Source: Palsa-1392 sp036490335
Lineage (GTDB): Bacteria > Verrucomicrobiota > Verrucomicrobiia > Chthoniobacterales > UBA10450
DNA: 64,000 bases
Direction of reading: 5' to 3'
NCBI GenBank assembly: GCA_036490335.1
Contig: DASXEB010000019.1
Span: 259,671-323,670 of the forward strand
Below, piece after piece: positions 35,074-44,943 of this stretch (position 1 is its first letter; each line of letters starts with the position of its first letter). The notes beneath the pieces are model-generated. The model did not search any database. It saw only the letters and a program-made list of their open reading frames with translations, and had not been told where the DNA came from. The position numbers and the translations under genes are program-made.

Positions 35074-36570
35074 TTAGGCGCGGCGACGCCACCAGACGCC
35101 CACGCCAATCAAGGCGGGAACGAGAGGAAAAATGACGAGAACAATCCAGCGCAGATTGCGCAGCGCATTTTCATCGAGCGAAAACGTAAGTGTCTGCGGA
35201 ATCTTCGGCGCGATCCCGATGAGCTGTTCGCGGCTAAGGAGCCAGTTCAGGGCCGCGGAAATGAAGTCGAGCCCTTGCTGGCCCTGAGTTAGCGCGTCGT
35301 CCTGGAGAAAGGTAGAGTTAGCGACGACGATGAGGCGCGCGGAGTTAATCTGCACACGGGCATCGGCGCTGCCACCTTTCTCGACCGACGCGGCGATAGT
35401 TAGCGGCCCGCCTTTATCTTTGGCCGGGTCGTACTGAAGGAGAGCTTCGTCGTCAGAGTTATAGTCAGTCTCGCCCCAGTAACCTTTCTCCGCCTGCACC
35501 ATTGGTGTGAGATGAATGTTCGCCGCCGCGACTTGTCGAGTCTCGAGAGTTAGTGAACTCGTGGGCCCGATAAAAGGCGCGCGCGCGTCGCCGAGCGGTT
35601 TGGTCACAGGGTTGTCGGGAAGAAAATGAGCTACGACATCGCGCACGCGCGCGACCTCCTCGATTCCAGTCTTAACCATCGCCATCAGTCGGTCGTCATC
35701 GACTTTTACGCCGAGCCCATTGAGAAAGGCGGTAAGTCTCGGAGTCTTGGCGGCCGGATCGACGAGGAATAAGATTCGCCCATCCTTGTTCCAAAAATCG
35801 CGCAGAAGTTTCATCTCGCGATCGGAGAAATCGTACTGCGGACCATCGATCATCACGACCCGGACATTGGCCGGAATCGCCGGGACCTCGAAAAGATTCA
35901 GCTCCTGAAACTGGATGTTCTCGTTCTCGATGAAGGTCTTCATCACCGACAAAGGAGTCGCACCGGTAATCGGCGGCTCCTTGTGACCTACGACATATCC
36001 GATCGTGCTTTTCTTCCCTTCGACCACGTCGATCAACGCGCTTGTAATTGCCTGCTCGCCTTTGAAGGCAGTTATCTGCGGAGCTTCGCCGGTCATGGGA
36101 TTACCCTGGTCGGTGTCAGCCATCTCGGAAGCCTTCACCGTCTTACTCCGGCCCTCGTAATCGACGATCAAGACACTTTCATCGGTCACGACCTTATACT
36201 TATTGAGTAACTCTTTAGCTCTCGTCAGGTTTCGCTCCGGATCGACATACTCGACATCGATCTTCCCGCGCGAAGCGTATTGATATTCCGTAAGCAAATT
36301 TTGCACGTCGCCGGTGATGGCCGTGTTGGCAGTGAAAAATACAGTTATCCGCACCTTGCCCGGGATGCTGGCAAGGAAGTTCTTTGTCTTCTCGGAGAGC
36401 GCGTATTTCTTGTCGCGCGATAAGTCCCAGCGGCGGTAGTGCTCGAAGCCGAGATAGTTCACCATCGCAGCGAGGACGATGACTATCGCGATTTGAATGA
36501 TCACATTCAGCCCGATCTGAAACCGGTGAATCTGCTTCGGCTTTTGGGACGAGGAAACTTCTTCAGCCAT
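35074..36570 (-). CDS. GldG-type ABC transporter auxiliary protein
   Basis: 498 residues with membrane segments at both ends (~22-40 and ~470-490) flanking a large extracytoplasmic domain that starts KVRITVFFTA and contains VVMIDGPQYDFSDREMKLLRDFW. This is the Gldg/ABC_transp_aux architecture. It follows the permease gene by 3 bp. In Bacteroidota GldAFG is linked to gliding; in other phyla the role is unknown, so no gliding is claimed. The TAA stop lies in a motif copy. Confidence 0.88.
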   Translation of the reverse strand: MAEEVSSSQKPKQIHRFQIGLNVIIQIAIVIVLAAMVNYLGFEHYRRWDLSRDKKYALSEKTKNFLASIPGKVRITVFFTANTAITGDVQNLLTEYQYASRGKIDVEYVDPERNLTRAKELLNKYKVVTDESVLIVDYEGRSKTVKASEMADTDQGNPMTGEAPQITAFKGEQAITSALIDVVEGKKSTIGYVVGHKEPPITGATPLSVMKTFIENENIQFQELNLFEVPAIPANVRVVMIDGPQYDFSDREMKLLRDFWNKDGRILFLVDPAAKTPRLTAFLNGLGVKVDDDRLMAMVKTGIEEVARVRDVVAHFLPDNPVTKPLGDARAPFIGPTSSLTLETRQVAAANIHLTPMVQAEKGYWGETDYNSDDEALLQYDPAKDKGGPLTIAASVEKGGSADARVQINSARLIVVANSTFLQDDALTQGQQGLDFISAALNWLLSREQLIGIAPKIPQTLTFSLDENALRNLRWIVLVIFPLVPALIGVGVWWRRRA

Positions 36571-36573
36571 GAC

Positions 36574-37329
36574 TTAGAGCTTCCATTTGCGCGACTGGAA
36601 CGCCTGGTAGGTGAAGAAGAGAAATAGACTCGTTAGGCTAAGGTAAAGCACGATTGGCCGGGTATCGATCTCACCGCGAGAGAGCGTTCCCATTTGTTCG
36701 ATCGCCGAGAAATAGCCGAGTAATTGCCGCGTCGCCGAGCTGATGTCGACGAGGATAAATTCGACCAGACCGGAGAAGAAATGAAGCGTGATCGCGGCGA
36801 AGGAAATGATCGCGGCCACGATCTGGTTTTTTGTCAGGACGGAAGCGAAACATCCGACCGAGAGATAGAACATGCCTAACAAGAGCAGCATGAGATACCC
36901 GCCGAGATAGGCGCCGAAAGAAGTCGCCGCCGGCTGGTGTGTGATTGCCTGAAAGATGGCAAAGTAAAAGATCGTCGGAATCCAAAGGACGATGTAAAAG
37001 AAAAAAGCTCCGCAATATTTCGCGAGCACGACCTGCCAGTCGCGGACTGGCGCAGTCATCAGCGGCTCGATTGTGCCGAGCTTAAATTCTTCCGAAAAGA
37101 GCCGCATCGTGATGAGGGGAAAGACGAGGACGAACGCGAACCAGAAAAAGACAGAGTTAAAGAAAGCTTCCTCGACCGAGTAGGGCACTTGCCGGCCGTT
37201 CATGAAGGAGATTTGGAAATAGAAGTCGACGCCGCTGACGAGAAGAAAGAAAAGCAGCACGATGTAGGCGATCGGCGAGTAGAAATAGCTGCTGATCTCG
37301 CGTGAGAGAAGGGTGGCAAACTTTTTCAT
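36574..37329 (-). CDS. ABC-2 type permease (GldF-like)
   Basis: 251 residues from ATG 37329 with six membrane segments, starting KKFATLLSREISSYFYSPIAYIVLL as in GldF-like permeases. A longer open frame reaches 37533 but runs into the ATPase gene and is non-conserved. AAAGGATG at the start overlaps the AT-rich flank of a GCCTAACGA copy. Partner of the ATPase at 37364. Confidence 0.88.
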   Translation of the reverse strand: MKKFATLLSREISSYFYSPIAYIVLLFFLLVSGVDFYFQISFMNGRQVPYSVEEAFFNSVFFWFAFVLVFPLITMRLFSEEFKLGTIEPLMTAPVRDWQVVLAKYCGAFFFYIVLWIPTIFYFAIFQAITHQPAATSFGAYLGGYLMLLLLGMFYLSVGCFASVLTKNQIVAAIISFAAITLHFFSGLVEFILVDISSATRQLLGYFSAIEQMGTLSRGEIDTRPIVLYLSLTSLFLFFTYQAFQSRKWKL

Positions 37330-37363
37330 CCTTTGTTCGTTAGGCAGATCACGCTGGGCAAAT

Positions 37364-38299
37364 TTATATCTCGTCCGGATGAGTGATCTCGACGAAAACA
37401 TCCTCGAGGGTCGCCTTTCGCTGGGATAACTCGCGCACGACCCATTTTCGTTCACTCGCCAGTTGAAAAACGTCCGGACGCACGTCCGCGCCCGCTTCTG
37501 CGCGCAGCGCGCAGATCTTCCAGTCTCCTTCACTCGTTAGGCTAACGTCCTTCACGCCCGGGATCTTCTTCAACTGTTCGATCGCGTCGTCCGCGCCGGT
37601 CTTTGCTTCGAGAGTGACGCCGGTCGCGGTGCGCATCTGCTGGAGAAGGTTTTCGGGCGTGTCGCAAGCTTCGATTTTGCCGCGATTGATGATGATGACC
37701 CGACTGCAAGTCATCTCGACTTCCGGCAAAATGTGGGTCGAAAGAAGAATCGTGTGCTGGCGGCCGAGGTTCTTGATCAGATCGCGCACCTGCCGGATTT
37801 GATTCGGGTCCAGGCCGCTCGTCGGCTCGTCGAGAATGAGCAGGTCGGGCTCGTGCACGAGCGCGTCAGCGAGGCCGACCCGTTGCCGATAGCCTTTCGA
37901 AAGGGCGCCGATCAATTTTTTCTCGACGTCCTTTAAACCGCATAACTCTTTCACATCGCCGACTCGTTCTTTGACTCGGCGATGAGGCACGCCTTTGAGC
38001 GCGGCGCGATAATCGAGATACTCCGTCACGCGCATGTCGTCATAGAGCGGGACGTTTTCCGGCATGTAACCGAGATGCGCGCGGGCCTCGAGCGACTTCT
38101 CGAAAATATCGAAGCCGGCCACGGTCGCGCGGCCGGAGGTTGGCGGCATGAAGCTCGACAAAATGCGCATCGTCGTGCTCTTGCCCGCGCCATTCGGGCC
38201 GAGAAATCCCATGATCTCGCCTTTGCCGACATCGAAGTTCAAATTATCGATCGCGGTTTGGCCGGCGTAACGCTTCGTCAGGTTTTCGACCTTAATCAT
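37364..38299 (-). CDS. ABC transporter ATP-binding protein (GldA-like)
   Basis: 311 residues. Walker A GPNGAGKST, signature LSKGYRQRVGLADAL, Walker B LLILDEPTSGLDP, and a C-terminal ~80-residue extension seen in GldA/CcmA-type ATPases. Energises the permease encoded 34 bp downstream. First gene of the four-gene set. Confidence 0.93.
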   Translation of the reverse strand: MIKVENLTKRYAGQTAIDNLNFDVGKGEIMGFLGPNGAGKSTTMRILSSFMPPTSGRATVAGFDIFEKSLEARAHLGYMPENVPLYDDMRVTEYLDYRAALKGVPHRRVKERVGDVKELCGLKDVEKKLIGALSKGYRQRVGLADALVHEPDLLILDEPTSGLDPNQIRQVRDLIKNLGRQHTILLSTHILPEVEMTCSRVIIINRGKIEACDTPENLLQQMRTATGVTLEAKTGADDAIEQLKKIPGVKDVSLTSEGDWKICALRAEAGADVRPDVFQLASERKWVVRELSQRKATLEDVFVEITHPDEI

Positions 38300-38357
38300 C
38301 TGAGCTTGTTACTGACAACTTCGGCGCGGAAGCGTTGGCAATTTCTTGAAAAAAATT

Positions 38358-39545
38358 TCAGCGCGCCTGTAACGTCACTGTCTCGATGTGATGCCCGCGT
38401 CCGCCGCGCGCAATGATGCCAACCGTGAAATCGACGTTCGAACCGCTCTCAGCGTGCCCGAGAATTTTCTCGGCGTCGCGCGCCGAATTGACCTGAAATT
38501 TTCCGATCCGATAAATGACGAGGCCGCGCTCCATTCCGCCTTCGTCGGCCGGGCTGTCCGGCTCGACCGCGCTGATTAAAACGCCGCGACCTGAGACGTA
38601 ACCGAGGGCATCGGCCAGATCGCTCGTGAGGTCCTGGAGTTGCAAACCGAAAAGCCGGTCTGCGTTTGAAACGTTCGCCTCCGCATTGTTAGGCACGGGC
38701 GTTGGCGCCGGCTGTTTCGCGGCGATTTTTTTGAACTCATCGACACTCTGCCTGACGACGTCCGCGGGAATTGCGAAGCCCAAACCTTGCGTCGGGATGC
38801 CCTGGGGCGTGAAGGCCATTTTCGCCGAGCTGACGCCGACCAGCCGTCCAGTCAGATCGACGAGCGGACCGCCGCTGTTCCCAGGATTGATCGCCGCGTC
38901 GGTCTGGAGCAGGTCGTGATAATCCACATTTTCGATCGTGATGTCCCGTTTCACGCCGCTCAGGACACCGCGGCTGATCGAGCTGCCGTAGCCGAGCGCG
39001 TTGCCCACGACGATGACAGTTTCGCCGAGCAAGTTCGGCGAGATGTCGTGCAGATTCACAAACGGCAGCGGCTTGTCGCTGTCGATCTTGATGAACGCGA
39101 GATCCTTTTTCGGATCGCCGGTGATGTAGCGCGCCTTGAAACTTTTGCCGTCGTTCATGATCACCTCGATTTTCAAATCGGCGGCGCGCTCGACCACGTG
39201 CTCGTTCGTCACGATGTAGCCGGCGGGATCGACCAGAAATCCCGAACCAAGACTTTGCAACGTCTGGCGAATCTCGCGCGGCTGGGTGCGATAAAGTCCG
39301 AAAAATTGCGCTGCGAAATCATCGATTGGATCGTGCACCTGCCGCCTAACGACTCGCTCGGTGTTGATGTTCACGACTGCTGGCAGGACTTTCGCGACCG
39401 CGAGGACCGCTGGTTCCGACGCCGGGTCGCCGGGCGAAATCGTCGGCACCGGCGCCGCCTGCAGCCAGCCGAGCGCGGTCAAAAACGCGGCCAGCGCCTG
39501 CGCAAAAATTCCGGCTCGGCTTCGCATCATTTTTTTTGTTCTCAT
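38358..39545 (-). CDS. HtrA/DegP-like periplasmic serine protease
   Basis: 395 residues with a signal peptide (to about GWLQA-AP). Catalytic triad: His in VTNEHVV, Asp in KKDLAFIK, Ser in NPGNSGGPL. One PDZ domain follows (~300-390; LFGLQLQDLTSDLADALG). Degrades or refolds misfolded envelope proteins. Single-PDZ architecture is DegS/HtrA-like, but no membrane anchor beyond the signal peptide is seen. Divergent from sucA. Confidence 0.92.
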   Translation of the reverse strand: MRTKKMMRSRAGIFAQALAAFLTALGWLQAAPVPTISPGDPASEPAVLAVAKVLPAVVNINTERVVRRQVHDPIDDFAAQFFGLYRTQPREIRQTLQSLGSGFLVDPAGYIVTNEHVVERAADLKIEVIMNDGKSFKARYITGDPKKDLAFIKIDSDKPLPFVNLHDISPNLLGETVIVVGNALGYGSSISRGVLSGVKRDITIENVDYHDLLQTDAAINPGNSGGPLVDLTGRLVGVSSAKMAFTPQGIPTQGLGFAIPADVVRQSVDEFKKIAAKQPAPTPVPNNAEANVSNADRLFGLQLQDLTSDLADALGYVSGRGVLISAVEPDSPADEGGMERGLVIYRIGKFQVNSARDAEKILGHAESGSNVDFTVGIIARGGRGHHIETVTLQAR

Positions 39546-39639
39546 CAGTTCGCGGCAGATTTTTTGCAGGCGAACATCGGAGCGCGCCCGGCAGTGTCAA
39601 CTTGCCCGCCGCACAAACGCCAACCAAGGTACCGACAAG

Positions 39640-42393
39640 ATGCGACCCTCGATTGCGACCCGCGCGAATCTCGATTTGATCGACGAAAACTATCGGCGCT
39701 GGCAGCAAAATCCCGATGCGGTCGACACGAGCTGGCGCGCGTTTTTCGAAGGTTTCGAACTCGGCAATGCGCCGCAACGAAATGGCGCCGCAACTGTGGC
39801 TGCGCCGGCGCACGCGGCCGAGCGCGAGAGCCCACTGCAGACAAAAGTCGATGGGCTCGTTTACGCTTATCGAACGTTAGGCCACACCATCGCGCGGGTG
39901 AATCCGCTCGCCGACACGCGCCCGGAAAATCCGTTGCTCTCGTTAGGCGCGCTCGGCTTTAGCGAGAAGGATCTCGACCTTCCGGTCTCTTCCAATTTTT
40001 TTCTCGGCGGGAAAAAAATGAAGCTGCGCGAGATGATCGCGCTCCTCGATGAAATCTACGCCGACGCGATCGGCACGGAATTTCAGCACATCCAAAATCC
40101 GCACATTCGGCATTGGGTGCGCGACCGGCTCGAGGCGCGGCCGACGAAGCATCACGTCTCGACGGAAGTGGAGATCGCGCTCCTGCGATTGCTCATGGAG
40201 TCGGAAGCGTTCGAGGTTTTTTTGCACACGCGTTACGTCGGGCAGAAACGCTTTTCGCTTCAAGGCGCGGAGTCGCTCATTGTGATCCTCGACACGATTT
40301 TGCATCGTTGTCCGGGCGACGGGATCGAGGAAATCTGCATGGGCATGGCGCATCGCGGGCGGCTTAATGTGCTCGCGAATTTTCTCCAGAAATCGCTCAA
40401 ACTTCTCTTCACTGAGTTCAGCACGAACTACATTCCCGAGCTCGTCGCGGGCGACGGCGACGTGAAATATCACCTCGGCTATCGCAGCATTCGCAAGCTT
40501 GCTTCCGGCGCGGAAATCGAGATTCGCCTCGCGGCCAATCCGAGTCATCTCGAAGCGGTCGATCCCGTCGTCGAAGGCATCTCGCGGGCGCGCCAGCGCA
40601 TCCGCGGCGACACGGAACATCGCCGAAAAGTTTTGCCGTTGCTCGTGCATGGCGACGCGGCCTTCGCTGGCCAGGGCATCGTTGCGGAAACGCTCAACAT
40701 GTCGCAGCTGCACGGCTATTGCACCGGCGGCACGGTGCACGTGGTCGTGAATAATCAGATTGGTTTCACCACGCTGCCGGAGGACGCGCGCTCTTCGGTC
40801 TACGCGACCGACATCGCGAAGATGATCGAGGTGCCGATCTTTCACGTGAATGGCGACGATCCGCTCGCGGTTCGTTTTGTCACCGAGACGGCGCTCGATT
40901 TTCGGCAAACCTTCGGCCGCGATGTGGTCGTCGACATGTATTGCTACCGGCGTTACGGGCACAACGAAGGCGACGAACCGCTCTTCACCCAGCCTGATCT
41001 TTACGCGAAGATCGCGAAGCGTCCGTCGGTCGCGCAGCTTTATAAAAAAGAGCTGATCGATCATCGCGTGCTCAGCGCGGAAGCGGCGGCGCAGTTGGAA
41101 AAAGATTTGCAGGACCGGCTCGAAAGTGCGCTCGAAGAAGTGAAGGCGGCGGAAAAATTGCCTAACGATCGCAAGGATCGCTTCAAGGAATCGACCGCGG
41201 TTTTTCAGCCGAAATATTCCGGCAAATCCGGCCCGACCGCGATCAGCACGGAGATGCTTAAGCGGATCGTCGATGGCCTAACGACCGTGCCTGACGACTT
41301 CAACGTTCTCCCAAAAGTGAAGCGGATCACGATCGATCGGCAGCGCGAAGTCTTCGCCGCCGGCGGACCCTACGACTGGGGATTTGCCGAAGCGCTCGCC
41401 TTCGGTTCGCTCTTGCTCGAAGGCGTGCCGGTGCGCCTTTCCGGTCAGGACAGTCGACGCGGCACGTTCAGCCATCGCCATTCGTTTCTCTACGACGCGC
41501 AGACCGGCCAGCCTTATCTGCCGCTGCTCCATCTCGCGCCGAACCAAGCCCGCATCTGTATCTATAATAGTCTGCTTTCCGAAGCGGCCGTGCTTGGTTT
41601 CGATTACGGCTACTCGCTCGATTACCCGAACATGCTTTGTCTTTGGGAAGCGCAGTTCGGCGATTTCGCGAATGGCGCGCAGACGATCATCGACCAATTC
41701 ATCGTCTCGGCGGAATCGAAATGGCAACGTCCGAGCGGCATCGTTTTGCTTCTGCCGCACGGTTACGAAGGCCAGGGCCCGGAACATTCGAGCGCGCGGC
41801 TCGAGCGCTTTTTGCAAGCCTGCGCGGAGGACAACATCCAAGTCTGCAACCTCACGACCGCGGCGCAATATTTTCACGTCCTGCGGCGGCAGATGAAACG
41901 CGATTTCATCAAGCCGCTCATCATCATGACGCCGAAAAGTCTGCTCCGTTCCGAGCAGGCCAGCTCGCGCACGGAAGATTTCACCCGCGGCAGTTTCGCG
42001 GAAATCTTGCCCGCACCGGGAACCGGGCCGCCGGAAAAAGCCGAGCGTGTAATTTTTTGTTCCGGGAAAGTTTACTACGACCTGCTCAACCATCGCACCG
42101 AACAAAAAATCACTGGCGCCGCGATCGTTAGGCTGGAACAGCTCTATCCGCTCGCGGAAGAAAAATTGCGCGAAATCCTCCAGCCATTTTCAAACGCGAA
42201 GAAATTCGTCTGGTGCCAGGAAGAATCGCAAAACATGGGCGCGTGGACTTACATCGAGCCGCGTTTGCGCGCATTGTTAGGCAAAGAAATCGCTTACGCG
42301 GGCCGCAACGCCAGCGCGAGCCCCGCGGTCGGCGCGCTCGCCGTGCACAAACGCGAGCAGGCTTGCGTGATCAACGAGGCTTTTAGCGTTTAG
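39640..42393 (+). CDS. sucA: 2-oxoglutarate dehydrogenase E1 component
   Basis: 917 residues from ATG 39640; the open frame extends upstream into the HtrA promoter and is not conserved. N-terminal NLDLIDENYRRWQQNPDAVD, TPP-binding core with MGMAHRGRLNVLANF, HGDAAFAGQG, and GHNEGDEP, C-terminal QEESQNMGAWTYIEPRL. Catalyses decarboxylation of 2-oxoglutarate in the TCA cycle. The E2 gene sucB is not adjacent, which is less common. Ten bases separate its stop from the convergent hydrolase gene. Confidence 0.96.
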   Translation: MRPSIATRANLDLIDENYRRWQQNPDAVDTSWRAFFEGFELGNAPQRNGAATVAAPAHAAERESPLQTKVDGLVYAYRTLGHTIARVNPLADTRPENPLLSLGALGFSEKDLDLPVSSNFFLGGKKMKLREMIALLDEIYADAIGTEFQHIQNPHIRHWVRDRLEARPTKHHVSTEVEIALLRLLMESEAFEVFLHTRYVGQKRFSLQGAESLIVILDTILHRCPGDGIEEICMGMAHRGRLNVLANFLQKSLKLLFTEFSTNYIPELVAGDGDVKYHLGYRSIRKLASGAEIEIRLAANPSHLEAVDPVVEGISRARQRIRGDTEHRRKVLPLLVHGDAAFAGQGIVAETLNMSQLHGYCTGGTVHVVVNNQIGFTTLPEDARSSVYATDIAKMIEVPIFHVNGDDPLAVRFVTETALDFRQTFGRDVVVDMYCYRRYGHNEGDEPLFTQPDLYAKIAKRPSVAQLYKKELIDHRVLSAEAAAQLEKDLQDRLESALEEVKAAEKLPNDRKDRFKESTAVFQPKYSGKSGPTAISTEMLKRIVDGLTTVPDDFNVLPKVKRITIDRQREVFAAGGPYDWGFAEALAFGSLLLEGVPVRLSGQDSRRGTFSHRHSFLYDAQTGQPYLPLLHLAPNQARICIYNSLLSEAAVLGFDYGYSLDYPNMLCLWEAQFGDFANGAQTIIDQFIVSAESKWQRPSGIVLLLPHGYEGQGPEHSSARLERFLQACAEDNIQVCNLTTAAQYFHVLRRQMKRDFIKPLIIMTPKSLLRSEQASSRTEDFTRGSFAEILPAPGTGPPEKAERVIFCSGKVYYDLLNHRTEQKITGAAIVRLEQLYPLAEEKLREILQPFSNAKKFVWCQEESQNMGAWTYIEPRLRALLGKEIAYAGRNASASPAVGALAVHKREQACVINEAFSV

Positions 42394-42402
42394 AAACTCG
42401 CA

Positions 42403-43167
42403 CTATCGCAGGTGCCGCTGGAAAAATTGCACCGTCAGCGCGCGCACTTTAGCATTCACCGCCGCCGAAAAATCGTGTCCTTCACCCGGAAAAAATTGCT
42501 TCGTGAAGGGATCATCGTGCCGACGCAAATGGGCGATGAGCGGCTTGGTGTATTTCTCATAAGGAACGCGCTGGTCATCCGTCCCGTGAATGACGAGCAT
42601 CGGCGGCAGCGGCTGCCGCGTCGGCCCTTCCGGATGCCCATGCCAAAAACCGCCGGCTTCTTCCACGACCGCGCCGATCCTCGGATCGCGCCGCGCCGTT
42701 TCGATGGCGGCGAACGCGCCTAACGAGTAGCCGAAAATTCCGATGCGCGCGCCGGGTTGTTGCGCGTGCACCCAGCGAACCGCATCGCGCACCGTCCCGA
42801 GCCACGTCGGAAATAATTTCAGCAGCACCGCCTCGCGGGCGAAAAGCGTGTGCGTCCGATCGAAATAATGGACCTGGTAAGCGGTGAAGCCGGCGCGTGC
42901 GAGTTGGGCGGCGACCCGCGACATTTCCGGTCCGTCAAAAACCATTCCGCCCGCGCCGTGCAAGACGAGGATCGGCGGATGCGAGCCGAACCCGCGCGGC
43001 AGATAAACATCGACCACGATTTTCACTCCGCCGCTCTCGAACGATCGATGCGAAACCGTGAACGCGCTCGATTGGTCCGGCCGCGGGATGGCACAACTTC
43101 CACATCCGACGAGCGCCGCCGCGGCACCGAGGAGTCGGCCGAATTTTCGCAGCGACATTTTCTTCAT
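42403..43167 (-). CDS. Alpha/beta-hydrolase lipoprotein (dienelactone hydrolase-like)
   Basis: 254 residues. Signal peptide with Cys near residue 22 (ALVGCGSC), so possibly lipidated. Nucleophile elbow GYSLG, acid in IHGTDDQRVP, His in GEGHDFS form a complete triad. VLHGAGGMVFDG is the oxyanion region. Substrate unknown. Divergent from the GCS2 ligase gene. Confidence 0.85.
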   Translation of the reverse strand: MKKMSLRKFGRLLGAAAALVGCGSCAIPRPDQSSAFTVSHRSFESGGVKIVVDVYLPRGFGSHPPILVLHGAGGMVFDGPEMSRVAAQLARAGFTAYQVHYFDRTHTLFAREAVLLKLFPTWLGTVRDAVRWVHAQQPGARIGIFGYSLGAFAAIETARRDPRIGAVVEEAGGFWHGHPEGPTRQPLPPMLVIHGTDDQRVPYEKYTKPLIAHLRRHDDPFTKQFFPGEGHDFSAAVNAKVRALTVQFFQRHLR

Positions 43168-43241
43168 CCACGATCTATACGCGAGCCGGACGCGCTGCGC
43201 GGGCTTGCGCGCGCCGCGGAGTTGGCGCTTGTTGTTAGGCC

Positions 43242-44378
43242 ATGAGCTCGAAGGATCACGTATTCACCCTCGGCATCGAGGAGGAATTCGCGATCGTCGA
43301 TCCCGAAACGCGCGAGCTGCGCTCCCACATTCAGGAGATTCTCGAGGGCGGAAAAGTCACGCTCAAGGAGCAGATCAAGCCCGAGATGCATCAATCGGTC
43401 GTCGAGCTCGGGACGGAAATTTGCCCGTCGATCGCCGACGCGCGCATCCATGTGATCGATCTGCGCAGCCGCCTCGCCGAGCTCGCAGGCCGGAGCAATC
43501 TGCGCATCGCTTCCGCCGGGACGCATCCGTTTTCGCATTGGCATGACCAGCTCATCACCGAGGGCGAGCGCTACCAGGAAATCGTCAAGGACATGCAACT
43601 CCTCGCCCGCGCGAATCTCATTTTCGGTCTGCACGTGCACGTCGGCATTCCCGATCGCGAATCGGCCATCCATGTCATGAATCAGGCGCGTTATTTTTTG
43701 CCGCATCTTTACGCGCTCTCGGTCAACTCGCCCTTCTGGGTCGGGCGCAACACCGGCCTGAAAGGCTACCGCCTGAAAGTGTTCGAGCGCTTCCCGCGCA
43801 CCGGCATTCCCGATTCGTTCGACTCGCTCTCGGAGTATGAAGATTACTGCAAGCTGCTGGTGAAAACCGGCTGCATCGATAACCCGAAAAAAATCTGGTG
43901 GGACATCCGTCTCCATCCGTTTTTCGACACCCTCGAAGTGCGGGCCTGCGATGCGCAATCGCGGGTTGACGACACCCTCGCGATCGCCGCGCTCATCCAG
44001 GCGGTGGTCGCGAAGCTCTACAAATTGTTCCGGCAAAACACGACCTTCCGCGTTTATCGGCGGCGCCTGCTCGATGAGAATCGCTGGCGCGCCGCGCGCT
44101 ACGGCATCGATGGGAAGTTGATCGATTTCGGCCGCGAAGCGGAAGTGGAAACCCGCAGTCTCGTGCAGGAGCTGCTCGATTTTATCTCGACCGAAGTCGA
44201 GGAACTCGGGACCGCGCGCGAGATGGTGCACGTAAAAAAAATTCTCGCAGAAGGCACCGGCGCCGATCGCCAGCTCGCCGCGTGGGAGCGGCGTCACAAC
44301 ATGCACGACGTCGTCGACCAGATCGTGCGCGAGACGTACGAAGGACTGCACGTGCCGGCGCCGGCGGCCGCGGCCTAA
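43242..44378 (+). CDS. GCS2-family carboxylate-amine ligase (YbdK-like)
   Basis: 378 residues. Glutamate-cysteine ligase type 2 fold: TLGIEEEFAIVDPETREL, QSVVELGTEICPS, FGLHVHVGIPD and DIRLHPFFDTLEVRACD. YbdK relatives ligate a carboxylate to an amine with ATP, with weak glutamate-cysteine ligase activity in E. coli. The true substrate is unknown. Its stop TAA is within the motif at 44375; the GNAT gene follows at 12 bp, suggesting co-transcription. Confidence 0.9.
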   Translation: MSSKDHVFTLGIEEEFAIVDPETRELRSHIQEILEGGKVTLKEQIKPEMHQSVVELGTEICPSIADARIHVIDLRSRLAELAGRSNLRIASAGTHPFSHWHDQLITEGERYQEIVKDMQLLARANLIFGLHVHVGIPDRESAIHVMNQARYFLPHLYALSVNSPFWVGRNTGLKGYRLKVFERFPRTGIPDSFDSLSEYEDYCKLLVKTGCIDNPKKIWWDIRLHPFFDTLEVRACDAQSRVDDTLAIAALIQAVVAKLYKLFRQNTTFRVYRRRLLDENRWRAARYGIDGKLIDFGREAEVETRSLVQELLDFISTEVEELGTAREMVHVKKILAEGTGADRQLAAWERRHNMHDVVDQIVRETYEGLHVPAPAAAA

Positions 44379-44389
44379 CGAGTAAAGGA

Positions 44390-44890
44390 GTGGACGCGGC
44401 GGTTCTTTCGCTCGAGCCGGCCGATCCGTTCGCGCCGGAAAGTTTGCGGCTCGCTGCGGCGCTTTGGGCGGAGCTAAGCGCGCTTTATCCGGAGCAAACC
44501 GAGCCGCCTTTTCCGCCGCGCGACATTGTGGGCGAGCGCGCGGTCTTCATGCTGGCGTCGTTAGGCGGGAAAGCCCTCGGCTGCGGCGCGGTGCGGCCGT
44601 TTCCCGATGGCGCGCCCGGGATCGCGGAACTCAAACGCATGTATGTCGCGCCAGGAGCGCGGCGAGGCGGCGTCGCGGGCGCGCTCGTCACCGCGCTCGA
44701 AGATTGGGCGCGGGCGCGCGGTTATCGCGCGATGCGTTTGGAAACCGGGCGGCGCCAACCGGCGGCGATTCATTTGTATGAGCGGGCTGGTTACTTTTCC
44801 ATTCCACCCTACGCGCAACACATCGACGATCCGCTCGCCGTTTGTTTCGAAAAATCGCTCGTCTGGCAAAAGAACGCGCCGGCGGTCTAG
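44390..44890 (+). CDS. GNAT-family N-acetyltransferase
   Basis: About 166 residues. Acetyl-CoA-binding motif A in LKRMYVAPGARRGGVAGALVTALEDWA, then GYRAMRLETGRRQPAAIHLYERAGY. The start is uncertain: GTG 44390 fits the domain but AAAGGA lies immediately against it, and that sequence is also the right flank of a GCCTAACGA copy. Substrate unknown. Confidence 0.82.
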   Translation: MDAAVLSLEPADPFAPESLRLAAALWAELSALYPEQTEPPFPPRDIVGERAVFMLASLGGKALGCGAVRPFPDGAPGIAELKRMYVAPGARRGGVAGALVTALEDWARARGYRAMRLETGRRQPAAIHLYERAGYFSIPPYAQHIDDPLAVCFEKSLVWQKNAPAV

Positions 44891-44943
44891 TGCGCGCTGT
44901 CTGCGTTGCCCGCGCGCGGTTCTCGGGTAATCTGAGCGCTCCA

